A stretch of 64,000 nt of DNA from Flavipsychrobacter sp. (GTDB lineage: Bacteria; Bacteroidota; Bacteroidia; Chitinophagales; Chitinophagaceae): contig JAFIGV010000019.1 in the NCBI GenBank assembly GCA_017849575.1, forward strand, positions 434,001 to 498,000. Direction: 5' to 3'. Below, piece after piece: positions 37,101-44,955 of the stretch. The notes beneath the pieces were generated by a model. The model saw only the letters and a list, made by a program, of their open reading frames with translations. It ran no database searches and had not been told where the DNA came from. Each line of letters begins with the position of its first letter. Positions within the stretch are counted from its first letter, which is position 1. A program made the position numbers and the translations under genes.

Positions 37101-37888
37101 ATAGCTCGCAGAACATCAACATTCAGTTCAGCTCGGCTGTGCTGGCCACACGCCATGCTACAGTCAATATTGTCAACAGCGACTTCAGCGAATCTACTTA
37201 CGACTTCGCCATCAAGGCCGACCTTTCGGCTCCTGAAATTGAAGTAACCGGAAATAACATTAGCATTCTGAACGGAGATCTTACACCCGGCCTGGCCAAC
37301 TACACCGACTTCGGGACCGTAAGTGTAGGCGGACAGAAGACGGCACAGTTCGTTATCCGAAATACCGGCAACGGCGATCTGGTGGTGACCGGAATAAGCT
37401 TTACCGGCACTCATGCTTCCGAGTTTTCGATTCAGAATGCACCGAGCTTTCCGCTTACAATTGCCGGCAGTAGCAACCATGCTATCGACGTAAAGTTTAT
37501 GCCTTTGCAAACGGGTATCCGCACTGCCAACATCAACATTGCCAGCAACGACGCGGATGAAGCCGCATACATTTTTGCGTTGCAGGGTATCGCCGCAGAC
37601 CCTACTGGTATTGATCCCGTGTTCGGTTCAGCATCTTATGTAAAACTGTATCCTAACCCGACCCATGGAAATGCAATGTTGTCGCTTTCGTTGAAGAACG
37701 ACGAACGTGTGATTGTTCAGGTATCCGACATCACCGGGCGCATGGTGCTGCCCGTGTTCGACAAGCAACTCAGTACAGGAGAACAACAAATACCGTTGCC
37801 TACAGAAGGCCTCGCCAACGGCACCTATTTCGTACAGGTGGCCAGCACCAGCGGTACTAAAAAGTTGAAACTGGTGGTGGCACATTAA
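34127..37888 (+). CDS. secreted phytase-like / PhoX-like phosphatase fusion with T9SS type A tail
   Basis: The 1253-residue protein (ATG at 34127, signal peptide ending near CHAQ) has four parts. Residues 20-440 look like the esterase-like phytase domain (EAEGICVDKDGNFYVSEENGP, then NRGFESVAVTPNGKIYA). Residues 450-900 resemble PhoX/DUF839 proteins (MVGIPDGMGAFDNGNGTMTVVMNHELG, followed by FLRPEDGAWDPSN and TIDHSGHILLVEDVGNNA). Residues 910-1150 hold two choice-of-anchor D repeats (EIEVKGNNITI.. and EIEVTGNNISI.. ). The last 85 residues are a type A sorting tail (KLYPNPTHGNAMLSLSL, LANGTYFVQV). PhoX enzymes are calcium/iron-dependent phosphatases, so surface phosphate release is the natural inference; activity is untested. 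Confidence 0.8.
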   Translation: MKKNLTKALICLGLFSFAKRECHAQISLLQDYKNYTAATIGTFQGISFKEAGFSALCYIPGTDGKEFWVCSDRGVNIDAGNANPSGCRPTYDKIFSFPGYAPKIHRIRINGDSIQVLRTISIKAPTGADAKGVLLPTGFGSTASEQASTDTVQNCSNFNSKIAAKEIWSIDAEGICVDKDGNFYVSEENGPTIWKINPNGVVIKRYSPYANLAGAQPQDVLIDTAFKYRKNNRGFESVAVTPNGKIYAIIQSPILYPNSAAGENTRIHRMIEIDPATNQQRMLAYVNDGIIGSGSSQIRLKDWKIGDMTAINDSTFLVLEAAARGNTDIKRMYKVNINGATAFNSGLYGGQTVEQLVDSAGLVFQGIFPVKKTLFMDLLASGWPANLEKAEGLAIINDSTIALVNDNDYGQISPAEDGVATATGILSHLITFGLQGNKKLTGFVPVIPTLSQGRTALNSSSAPYLVPTASGVEFTALMTVKDAADNGYKMVGIPDGMGAFDNGNGTMTVVMNHELGNTSGIARAHGQKGAFVSKWIIDKTTLSVLSGADLMQTVKLWNTATSSYITYNSSFTSSAAAFSRFCSADLPAVHAFYNPVNGKGTMERIFMNGEENGSEGRGMAHIITGPEAGTSYELPRLGKFSWENALAWPGVSDTTMVIGTDDATPGQIYVYIGTKQQTGNTIEKAGLTNGKLFGVKVSGMTLESNSAYAAPNTAFALADLGNVENMTGAAINTASNNLGITNFLRPEDGAWDPSNLNDFYFATTNGFGSPSRLWRLRFTDAAQPSLGGTITAVLEGTEGQQMLDNITIDHSGHILLVEDVGNNAHVGKMWQYDIAADTLVQIAAHDTTRFLNNARTANYLTQDEEASGVIDVQEVMGPGMFLLVDQAHYSISGEFAEGGQMLALYNPATAQNNPEIEVKGNNITINDGSTATAAGNNTDFGMVAINTPVTKTFTIHNTGSGNLNISAIYITGANASEFSLVNTTLPLNIAANSSQNINIQFSSAVLATRHATVNIVNSDFSESTYDFAIKADLSAPEIEVTGNNISILNGDLTPGLANYTDFGTVSVGGQKTAQFVIRNTGNGDLVVTGISFTGTHASEFSIQNAPSFPLTIAGSSNHAIDVKFMPLQTGIRTANINIASNDADEAAYIFALQGIAADPTGIDPVFGSASYVKLYPNPTHGNAMLSLSLKNDERVIVQVSDITGRMVLPVFDKQLSTGEQQIPLPTEGLANGTYFVQVASTSGTKKLKLVVAH

Positions 37889-37912
37889 GCCATTCACTTC
37901 AAAAATCCTTTG

Positions 37913-37951
37913 TTCAGACAGGGTGCCTGGTGTGCCCTGTTTGAATTTTTT
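37913..37951 (+). terminator. intrinsic terminator after the phosphatase-like gene
   Basis: TTCAGACAGGG (37913-37923) pairs with CCCTGTTTGAA (37935-37945) with one G-T pair, followed by six T. Confidence 0.82.
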
Positions 37952-37971
37952 AGCCATCATTCATCTGTGCC

Positions 37972-39894
37972 ATGAAGAAGAGCCTTTGGCTTATTGCGAT
38001 CGTCACCCTCGGATTTTTTTGTTATTCCTTTCGGTACGAAGCTGCCACGCCCCCATACCGAAATCTCTATGAGGAGCGAATGAAAATATTGGCAAAGTCC
38101 ACCGACACGTTGCTGGAGTTTGTCGCTGCTGCGGACCTGAGCGATGCAGAAGTGGTGAATACAATAAGAAACCATATTGCAAGGGCGCGCCTGGCCATGA
38201 AAGCTGCCGATATCTGGCTGCGATATCTGGATCCGTTGGCCCAAAAGCTAATCAACGGACCGCTGGCTGTGGAATGGGAAACGGAGGCTTTCGAGAAGTA
38301 TGAGCCCCCGTATCGCCGGGAAGGTGCAGGATTTACTCTAGCATTCCAATGCCTCGAGAGCAGGCCCGTGGACCGTGCTCAACTTATCGCTTATCTTCAG
38401 AAAGCACGCGATGCAGTAGATGTTTTTCTTGCCGACTCGGTGATGAGCCGGTTGGCCGATGCCGATCACTTTCTGCTGTGTAACCGATTATTTCTGCTTC
38501 ATCTTGCCGCGACCTACACTACCGGTTTCGATAACGCCGATGCGACTACCGTGATCACAGAGTTGAGGTATATGCTGAAGCAAAACAGAGTGGTCTATGA
38601 GCGGTATAATGCATCATTTCCTGAAAAGCCACTTACAATTGCTTACCTGGAACGCTATGATTCCCTGCTTTCTTTTGTCGGCAATCAACCCGATGATCTT
38701 ACTGCTTTTGATCATTATAGTTTTTTGCGGGAGTATATCAATCCATTGTTCATGATCAACCAGCAGCTCATTGTTCGCTATCAGGTAACGAGCAGGAGTA
38801 TGATGGATTACGCACTCAATAAAAAGGCCCTTTCTCTCTTTGACAAAAAGCTATATCATGCTCAAAATGCTAAGGGAGTTTTTCTCAGGGTCACCGACAC
38901 TACAGTCCTGCAACAGATACAGGAGTTAGGAAAACTGCTCTTTTTCGATCCGCTACTTTCGGGCAACAATCAACGTAGCTGCGCTTCCTGCCACAAGCCG
39001 GAGCAGTCTTTTACAGACACTGCCTGCAGAACTTCGCTGCACTACGATCGTCAGAATTTTTTGACCCGAAACAGCCCTTCCCTGCTCAATGTTACTTACC
39101 AGCACCTGCTGATGTACGATGGAAAACACACTAACCCCGATCTACAGGCCCGTGCAGTGATCAGCAACCCCGATGAAATGAAGGGCAGCGAAAGCGAGGC
39201 ACTGCGGAAAATATTAAGTTGCCCTTCTTACAAAGCTGCATTCCAAAAGTTGCTTCCCTTCACACCACAACAGCCGGAAATATCCATGGCACATATCACC
39301 TCCGCGCTTAGTTTCTATTATGCGCAAAACGATGGAGCCCGTTCGCTGTTTGACAACGCTATGGACGGACAAGTGCAGCTTGATGATCGCCAGCGCCACG
39401 GCTTTAATCTGTTTATGGGCAAAGCTCAATGTGGCACCTGCCATTTTGTTCCGCAGTTTAATGGAGTGAAGCCTCCTTTTCTAGGCTCAGAGTTCGAAGT
39501 GATCGGGGTGCCTGCGGACACGGGCTTCTCAAAGCTAAGTGCCGACCCGGGCAGATACGAATGGCTGAACGCAGCGGAAATGCAGCATGCTTTTCGTACC
39601 AGCACGCTCCGCAATGCCGCGCGTACTGCACCTTATATGCACAATGGTGTATTTCGTACCCTGGAGGAGGTAATCGATTTTTATGATGCAGGTGGTGGTG
39701 TGGGTCATGGATTGACGGTTCCCAACCAGACCTTATCGGCGGATTCACTGAAGCTGACGCAGGCTGAAAAAAGCGATCTGATATTGTTTCTGCACACTTT
39801 AAACGAAGCTGAGCTTCAGGATACGCGACCGCCGGCTTTGCCAGCTTCCGGAATTAAAGCTTTTAACCGCCGAAAGCCGGGCGGAGATTATTAA
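37972..39894 (+). CDS. di-haem cytochrome c peroxidase with N-terminal helical domain
   Basis: The 640-residue protein begins with a hydrophobic signal or anchor (LWLIAIVTLGFFCYSF). Residues 30-310 are helical and include AFDHYSFLREYINPLF, which reminds me of imelysin-like segments but is not assigned. From about 310 the CcpA/MauG-type domain follows, with haem sites CASCH (Cys337-His341) and CGTCH (Cys487-His491), LGKLLFFDPLLSGNNQRSC, and PYMHNGVFRTLEEVIDFY. Such enzymes reduce peroxide or oxidise a partner in the periplasm. A small c-type cytochrome gene follows after nine bases and may supply electrons. Confidence 0.85.
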   Translation: MKKSLWLIAIVTLGFFCYSFRYEAATPPYRNLYEERMKILAKSTDTLLEFVAAADLSDAEVVNTIRNHIARARLAMKAADIWLRYLDPLAQKLINGPLAVEWETEAFEKYEPPYRREGAGFTLAFQCLESRPVDRAQLIAYLQKARDAVDVFLADSVMSRLADADHFLLCNRLFLLHLAATYTTGFDNADATTVITELRYMLKQNRVVYERYNASFPEKPLTIAYLERYDSLLSFVGNQPDDLTAFDHYSFLREYINPLFMINQQLIVRYQVTSRSMMDYALNKKALSLFDKKLYHAQNAKGVFLRVTDTTVLQQIQELGKLLFFDPLLSGNNQRSCASCHKPEQSFTDTACRTSLHYDRQNFLTRNSPSLLNVTYQHLLMYDGKHTNPDLQARAVISNPDEMKGSESEALRKILSCPSYKAAFQKLLPFTPQQPEISMAHITSALSFYYAQNDGARSLFDNAMDGQVQLDDRQRHGFNLFMGKAQCGTCHFVPQFNGVKPPFLGSEFEVIGVPADTGFSKLSADPGRYEWLNAAEMQHAFRTSTLRNAARTAPYMHNGVFRTLEEVIDFYDAGGGVGHGLTVPNQTLSADSLKLTQAEKSDLILFLHTLNEAELQDTRPPALPASGIKAFNRRKPGGDY

Positions 39895-39903
39895 AACAAT
39901 CTG

Positions 39904-40272
39904 ATGATGAAACGTCTACTCCTTTATTGCTTCATTCTGCTCGTGTCGATCAGTTCACAGGCTACGGCGCAAAAGAAAAATAAAATGCAATTCGAATTCC
40001 CTAAGGAAATGGCCGCCGATGTACAGGCTGCCTATCTCAGGATGTGTGAGCAGGGCTATCTGCTTTATCAGCTCAATTGCAGTGGCTGTCATAGCGAGAA
40101 AAAAGGAAGAAAAGAAACAGTGCCTGATTTTACTGTAGATCAACTGGAGGCTTACAAAATCCGGGTGATGAACCCTACGCACGAAGACCGGCTGCCAGAA
40201 ACGACGCTTACCTCAGAGGAGCTAAGTCTTATCGTTACTTTTTTTACGTACAAGAGACCGCAGCACCGGTAG
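39904..40272 (+). CDS. small c-type cytochrome
   Basis: The 122-residue protein has a signal peptide (cleavage near ATAQ) and one haem site, CSGCH (Cys59-His63), with a possible axial Met in RVMNPTHED about 40 residues later. It starts ten bases after the di-haem peroxidase gene, so the two form an operon; an electron-transfer partnership is an inference from that. No other cytochrome or oxidase genes are nearby. Confidence 0.75.
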   Translation: MMKRLLLYCFILLVSISSQATAQKKNKMQFEFPKEMAADVQAAYLRMCEQGYLLYQLNCSGCHSEKKGRKETVPDFTVDQLEAYKIRVMNPTHEDRLPETTLTSEELSLIVTFFTYKRPQHR

Positions 40273-40278
40273 TTTCGT

Positions 40279-40548
40279 TTACTTCTTTTTCGAACGATTC
40301 CGCTTCATTCTTGCTTTTCTTGCCTCATAGCGGTCGCGATAAAAATCAATATTGGTGATCAGTCCCAGCACATGAAAGACAGGCATGGCGGCTAACGCTA
40401 AGAAAAACCCGCCGACAACGGAAATAGGAAGATACCGCAGCAGGATGGTACCTACAGAGGCTTTGAGATGAGTAAACAGCAGATAGGCCATCAAGGCTCC
40501 TGCCATTACGGGCCACATACGTGCAATAAATAGTTTTGGCTTTATCAT
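40279..40548 (-). CDS. small membrane protein
   Basis: From the ATG at 40548 the product has 89 residues, with two hydrophobic segments (MWPVMAGALMAYLLFT and the stretch near VVGGFFLALAAMPVFHVLG) and a very basic tail (ARKARMKRNRSKKK). I do not recognise it. A longer in-frame ORF to 40755 has no homology-like features. It converges on the cytochrome operon with six bases between stops. Confidence 0.5.
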   Translation of the reverse strand: MIKPKLFIARMWPVMAGALMAYLLFTHLKASVGTILLRYLPISVVGGFFLALAAMPVFHVLGLITNIDFYRDRYEARKARMKRNRSKKK

Positions 40549-40882
40549 GTTTTCAAAGACTTTTCCGGCGTGTCCGGTTGGTTTCTGAATCTTAATAGCG
40601 TTAGGTCGGGGGCATCGGGTAGGTGATGTTTCTAATCTTTTGTCGCCCTTATAAATAGTCGGTATGCCCATGCCGCAACGGTTATTTAAGAGCTCCGGTC
40701 TAAAACTAAATTTTTCGCTTAAACTGAATATTATTTCTAAGATACCGAAATGCATCGTACCTGCACAATGCCTGCCCGCTGAATATGTATTTTTCCCGGT
40801 ACGTCAATTGGACATCCCGTTACAGAAAAGCGCATGCGCCATCATTCCGAAGCCTGTCTATATTCACAAAAAATTAAAGAAA
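40549..40882. other. intergenic region of 334 bases between divergent genes
   Basis: This stretch separates the small membrane protein gene and a lipoprotein gene. I see no gene, strong hairpin or full promoter consensus in it; TATTTTTC near 40787 is one base from TAnnTTTG on the plus strand. Confidence 0.4.
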
Positions 40883-41311
40883 ATGAAAGGCCCCGCTACA
40901 CTTCTCTTATTGCTTTGTTCCTTCTTTGTGTTGCAAAGCAGCAGTTGCAAACACAGTAATGACGACTCCGTTTCACCCGGTGGAAACAATTCGCCCATTG
41001 CAGGCCAGTGGTACATCAGTTACTATTGGGACAATGACAAAGAGGAAAGTTCAGATTTTTCCGGTTATACTTTTTCGTTTCAGTCCGGGGGCATTCTGAC
41101 GGCTACGCGGGGGTCTTCCAGTGCCAGCGGCACCTGGCGCGAAACTGTGGATGACGGAAAACCCAGGTTTATCATCAACCTCAGCAGCAGCAACGAAAAA
41201 CTACAGGACCTGAACGACGACTGGATCTTACTCAGCAAAACGGAAAATGAGATCAAGCTGAAAGACGATAATACTTCGAAAGTTGAGGAGCTACATTTTT
41301 CAAGACAATAG
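40883..41311 (+). CDS. hypothetical lipoprotein (lipocalin-like size)
   Basis: The ATG at 40883 gives 142 residues with a lipoprotein signal (LLLLLCSFFVLQSSSC, Cys22). The mature part begins with a Ser/Asp/Gly-rich linker and then GQWYISYYWDN, a strand pattern (FSFQSGGILTAT, SASGTWRET) like the lipocalin-like domains of Bacteroidota lipoproteins. No catalytic features are seen. Its 3' end overlaps the convergent DUF4145 gene by 12 bases. Confidence 0.65.
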   Translation: MKGPATLLLLLCSFFVLQSSSCKHSNDDSVSPGGNNSPIAGQWYISYYWDNDKEESSDFSGYTFSFQSGGILTATRGSSSASGTWRETVDDGKPRFIINLSSSNEKLQDLNDDWILLSKTENEIKLKDDNTSKVEELHFSRQ

Positions 41312-41935
41312 CGGCGGCTCTGTGCCTGCGGCAAAATGGTCGATAAGGCGCGGCTGTGTAAGCTGATTGTCGCAGATGATGTTGATAAAGGCCAGCAGTT
41401 TTTGTGCCGTCTCTACATCGTCATCTTCGCTAATCATGCCGGGTGCTATGGCCGATTTTCCGTAGGTTTTGAGTGTGTGCAGCGCCTGCACCAGTTTCGG
41501 AGGAAGGCCATTGTCCACCAGTTGGCTAATGTCTGCTTCCGCATTTTCTCCGGTTCCGCCAAGAAAAATGCACAGTTTCTGCAATGCCAGCCGGAGCAGC
41601 GCAGAGGCACCCCGTGGAGACAAAAACAATATTTCGCGCGCTTCTACAAACAATTCTTTTACGGCTTCCGGCATATCCTCATTGGGCTGTATGGCCGCGC
41701 CGTTGAAAGGGAAGATGATTTTTTCGCGAAACCAAAGTGTATTTCCCCCGCAGTTTTCGCAGCTCGTGCCCAGAAAATCGTGGAGCTTGCTATCCTGATT
41801 CACAATAAGTCTTCCGTTATTAATATCAAGCCTGTTGCGGTAAAGTAGCCCCCAGTCTTGCCGTGCAAAAACGCCACAATGCGGGCAGCTAAAAGCCCTG
41901 GCGTTTATTTCTGGCGGGGTGTATGAAACTAACAT
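41300..41935 (-). CDS. DUF4145 domain protein with zinc-ribbon-like motifs
   Basis: The 211-residue protein has two Cys pairs, CPHC (residues 17-20) and CENC (about 59-62), which look like a zinc ribbon, followed by a helical region with AREILFLSPRGASALLRLALQKL, the usual DUF4145 segment. DUF4145 proteins are often found in restriction and defence settings, but this copy stands alone with a lipoprotein gene, so no such role can be claimed. A TAAATTTG promoter element precedes it. Confidence 0.75.
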   Translation of the reverse strand: MLVSYTPPEINARAFSCPHCGVFARQDWGLLYRNRLDINNGRLIVNQDSKLHDFLGTSCENCGGNTLWFREKIIFPFNGAAIQPNEDMPEAVKELFVEAREILFLSPRGASALLRLALQKLCIFLGGTGENAEADISQLVDNGLPPKLVQALHTLKTYGKSAIAPGMISEDDDVETAQKLLAFINIICDNQLTQPRLIDHFAAGTEPPLLS

Positions 41936-41957
41936 TAGCGCAATATTCTGGTAATGA

Positions 41958-41965
41958 CAAATTTA
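41958..41965 (-). promoter_or_regulatory. -7 promoter element of the DUF4145 gene
   Basis: Minus-strand TAAATTTG (41965-41958) lies 23 bases before the ATG at 41935. No TTTG partner is evident. Confidence 0.35.
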
Positions 41966-42131
41966 TAGGCAGGAGCTACAGCACACTGCATAGTATTCGG
42001 GATATAACGTTAAAATAATATTCGCAGCCGGTGTGCTTTTTGCCCGGCCTTGCGAAACAACATCGGGGCATAATTATTTAACTGCCTGTCATCATAACAA
42101 CGTATCAAAGAATAGTGTAACCCTTTTAGTT

Positions 42132-42139
42132 TACTTTTG
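42132..42139 (+). promoter_or_regulatory. -7 promoter element of mlaD-ostA
   Basis: TACTTTTG (42132-42139) lies 28 bases before the mlaD ATG; no clear upstream TTTG. Confidence 0.45.
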
Positions 42140-42167
42140 TTTGGTTATAACACCCCGATAAGCGTAT

Positions 42168-43112
42168 ATGAAATTTTCTAAGGAGGCCCGGATTGGACTA
42201 TTGGTAGCTGCATCGATCCTGATATTTTTTGCCGGTTTTTATTTTTTGAAGGGAGCTAATATTTTTTCCGGAGAAAACGAATATTATGTGTATTACGATA
42301 ATGTTCAGGGATTGCAGCCCTCATCTCCGGTACAAGTTAAGGGACTTGCCGTGGGCCGGGTTTCTGAAATCAAATTAAATGGCGGAGGCAAAGTACAGGT
42401 GACCATTGCCGTCAATAAGCGGACTAAAATTCCGGTGGGCTCGGTGGCCAAGCTGACCTCTACCGATCTGTTGGGTACCAAAGCCATCAGCCTGGAACTG
42501 AGCAATAATGAACAGATTGCTGAAGAAGAGAGCATCATTGTCGGTGATGTGGAGGGCGGGATCATAGATGCTTTATCGGTGGAGATCACTCCTTTGCTTC
42601 GCGATATGCGTCATGCAGTGGGTACGCTCGATTCTGTTTTGCTGAGCGTGAATGGAGTGCTCGATGCAGAATCCAAAGAAAACTTGCGGAGCAGCATTGC
42701 GAATCTTGACGTTACCATGGATAATTTCTCCCAGTTGTCGTCAAGGCTCAATGCTGAAAGCACACAGTTGCAGGGTGTGATCCGAAATGCCAACAGTATC
42801 ACTTCCAATCTGGCCAGTAACAACGAGCGGATCACCAACATCATCAACAACGCCTCCACCATTACGGACCAGCTTAATCAGGCCCAGATTGATAAAACGA
42901 TGAATGAATTCCGGCTGGCTGCCAATCAGCTAAATGATGTGCTGGCTAAAGTGAACGGAAAGGATGGCTCCCTGGGATTGCTGGTAAACGACCCTGCCAT
43001 GTACAACAATCTGAACAGCTCGTTGCATACGCTCAATAGCCTGATGGCCGATATAGAGGCGCATCCCACGCGCTACATTAATCTCACTATCTTTGGCCGC
43101 AAAAAGCAGTAA
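42168..43112 (+). CDS. mlaD: MlaD-family (MCE domain) lipid transport protein
   Basis: The 314-residue protein has one N-terminal membrane helix (IGLLVAASILIFFAGFYFLKG), the MCE domain (about residues 38-115, with YYDNVQGLQPSSPVQVKGLAVGRV split as VQGLQPSSPV and VKGLAVGRV, and LTSTDLLGTKAISL), then a long helical region rich in Asn/Ser, ending near THPTRY-like HPTRYINLTIFGRK. MlaD rings bind phospholipids in the periplasm and join the MlaE permease; the only MlaE in this window is at 6.2 kb. The downstream OstA-like gene begins six bases after the stop. Confidence 0.9.
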   Translation: MKFSKEARIGLLVAASILIFFAGFYFLKGANIFSGENEYYVYYDNVQGLQPSSPVQVKGLAVGRVSEIKLNGGGKVQVTIAVNKRTKIPVGSVAKLTSTDLLGTKAISLELSNNEQIAEEESIIVGDVEGGIIDALSVEITPLLRDMRHAVGTLDSVLLSVNGVLDAESKENLRSSIANLDVTMDNFSQLSSRLNAESTQLQGVIRNANSITSNLASNNERITNIINNASTITDQLNQAQIDKTMNEFRLAANQLNDVLAKVNGKDGSLGLLVNDPAMYNNLNSSLHTLNSLMADIEAHPTRYINLTIFGRKKQ

Positions 43113-43117
43113 ACGCC

Positions 43118-44890
43118 TTGGGTTCGGCTCATAAAATTTTCAAATCACGTCCCGCTGTTGCGGGATGGTGTGTTTTAATGCTGCTGCTGGCTTTGGAAGC
43201 CCGTGCACAAACGGGTTCAGATACTTCGTCTAAGGTGCCGATCGAAATTCTGCCGGGAAACGGTACTCGTTTTGAGTATGTCACTACCGACTCCGGAGCA
43301 GTGAATAAACTCATTGGCAATGTGGCCCTGAGGCAGGGAGAAACCAATATGTACTGCGACAGCGCCTACATTGACCTTGCACGAAACAATGTGTATGCCT
43401 ACAGCAACGTGAATATCGTTCAGCAGGGAGGCACACAGGTGCAGAGCGATTACCTCCGTTATGTGGGTAATACACATAAGGCCTACCTGAGGGGCAATGT
43501 ACATCTGGCTGACCAGAAGAACAACCTATGGGCCGAAGACCTGGAATATGATGTGCGCACCAAAGTGGGCACCTACAACAACGGAGGAACGTTGCAGAGC
43601 GAAAACACTACCCTGTCCAGCAATGCCGGCATGTATAATGCCCGCAGTAAAGACAGTCGCTTTACCGGTGAGGTCTTTGTTACCGATCCGGATTACAATG
43701 TGACCTCCACCGACCTCGGCTATAATACAGAAAGCCGTGTGGTTGTCTTTTATGGCCCCTCTGTGGTTCTGAACGATAAGTCGGAATTGCATACCCGCAG
43801 CGGAACCTGGGATGCCAAAAATGAGATTGCTCACCTTGTGGACCGTTCATCTATAAAGAACGAAGCGCAGTATATCGAAGGGGATACGCTGGATTATAAC
43901 CGTAAGTCGGGCTGGGGCCTTGCCCACGGCAATGTATTGGCACTCGACACGGCACAAAAGGCAACACTCTTTTGCGGATTTGCAGCCTATAATGAGAAAA
44001 GCCGAAAACTTTGGTCGACCCTGAAACCCGTGATGAAAAGAGTGAGCGGAGAGGACAGCATTTACATCAGGGCCGATACCTTCTTTGCTGCGCCGGTACC
44101 AAAAGTTAGAGACAGCATCCGTGCCCTTCATGCTTATGAAAATAACAGCAAAGTGCAGGCATTGGCCGATAGCCTGCATGTGGAAGCAGATACAGCGACC
44201 GCCGACTCTACAGGTCCCCGCTACTTTATCGGATATCATCACGTAAGGATTTTTTCCGATTCTCTGCAGGCGGTGTGCGATAGTATCAGCTACTCTCAGG
44301 CCGACTCCATCATGCGCCTGATGGATCATCCGGTAGCCTGGAGTCGTCGGGGTCAGATTACCGGCGACACGATTCTGATCTATACCGATACCAGTAATAT
44401 CCGAAAATTGTTTGTGCCCAACAATGCCATTATCGTCAAGCAGACAGGGCCTGACAAAGCAGGTATGTATGATCAGGTGCAGGGAAAAACGCTTACCGGG
44501 TTTTTTGAGCAGGGTAGTCTTCGCGAACTGATATTTTGGCCGGGAGCCGAAGCTATACAATACAGTACGGATGATGATGGTGCTTACCTGGGGATGAATC
44601 AGGCGCAGAGTGAACGTATCCGTGTGCTTTTTGATAGCTCCGAGATCAGCAGAATTGTGTTGGAACAGGATGTGAAGCAAACGATGACTCCCATGCAACA
44701 GGTAAATATTCCTGCAGCGCGTCTCAGCCGGTTCAAATGGATGCCCGAAAGACGACCGCAAAGCATTCAGGAGCTTTTTCTCTACGATCCCTACGAAAAT
44801 CTTTCTGCGAAAAAAGACAACACTCCTTTAGAAGAGGAGACAACCGCAAAGCCTAAGAGCAAACCGTTGAAGCCAAAGCGGAAGCGGTAG
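43118..44890 (+). CDS. OstA-like (LptA/LptD N-terminal domain) periplasmic protein
   Basis: The 590-residue protein starts at a TTG five bases after mlaD and has a signal peptide (VLMLLLALEARAQ). It is made of OstA-type beta-jellyroll repeats: LIGNVALRQGETNMYCDSAYID, split here as LIGNVALRQGET and MYCDSAYIDL, and later HKAYLRGNVHL and YIEGDTLDYNRKSG. The C-terminus is basic and Lys/Pro-rich. OstA domains form the bridge that passes lipopolysaccharide across the periplasm. It is much longer than LptA (185 residues), as Bacteroidota OstA-like proteins often are. The exact role beside mlaD is not known. Confidence 0.82.
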   Translation: MGSAHKIFKSRPAVAGWCVLMLLLALEARAQTGSDTSSKVPIEILPGNGTRFEYVTTDSGAVNKLIGNVALRQGETNMYCDSAYIDLARNNVYAYSNVNIVQQGGTQVQSDYLRYVGNTHKAYLRGNVHLADQKNNLWAEDLEYDVRTKVGTYNNGGTLQSENTTLSSNAGMYNARSKDSRFTGEVFVTDPDYNVTSTDLGYNTESRVVVFYGPSVVLNDKSELHTRSGTWDAKNEIAHLVDRSSIKNEAQYIEGDTLDYNRKSGWGLAHGNVLALDTAQKATLFCGFAAYNEKSRKLWSTLKPVMKRVSGEDSIYIRADTFFAAPVPKVRDSIRALHAYENNSKVQALADSLHVEADTATADSTGPRYFIGYHHVRIFSDSLQAVCDSISYSQADSIMRLMDHPVAWSRRGQITGDTILIYTDTSNIRKLFVPNNAIIVKQTGPDKAGMYDQVQGKTLTGFFEQGSLRELIFWPGAEAIQYSTDDDGAYLGMNQAQSERIRVLFDSSEISRIVLEQDVKQTMTPMQQVNIPAARLSRFKWMPERRPQSIQELFLYDPYENLSAKKDNTPLEEETTAKPKSKPLKPKRKR

Positions 44891-44927
44891 GCAATAGCTG
44901 CCTGGGTAGAAATGATTTTTTACTGTT

Positions 44928-44935
44928 TACTTTTG
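44928..44935 (+). promoter_or_regulatory. -7 promoter element of the aspartokinase gene
   Basis: TACTTTTG (44928-44935) is 20 bases before the ATG at 44956. Confidence 0.45.
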
Positions 44936-44955
44936 CCCTCACAGTTTAGACACAC

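Noticed and set aside
43847-44761. Minus-strand ORF of 304 codons opposite the OstA-like gene
   Set aside because: Shadow frame of a gene with clear OstA repeats.
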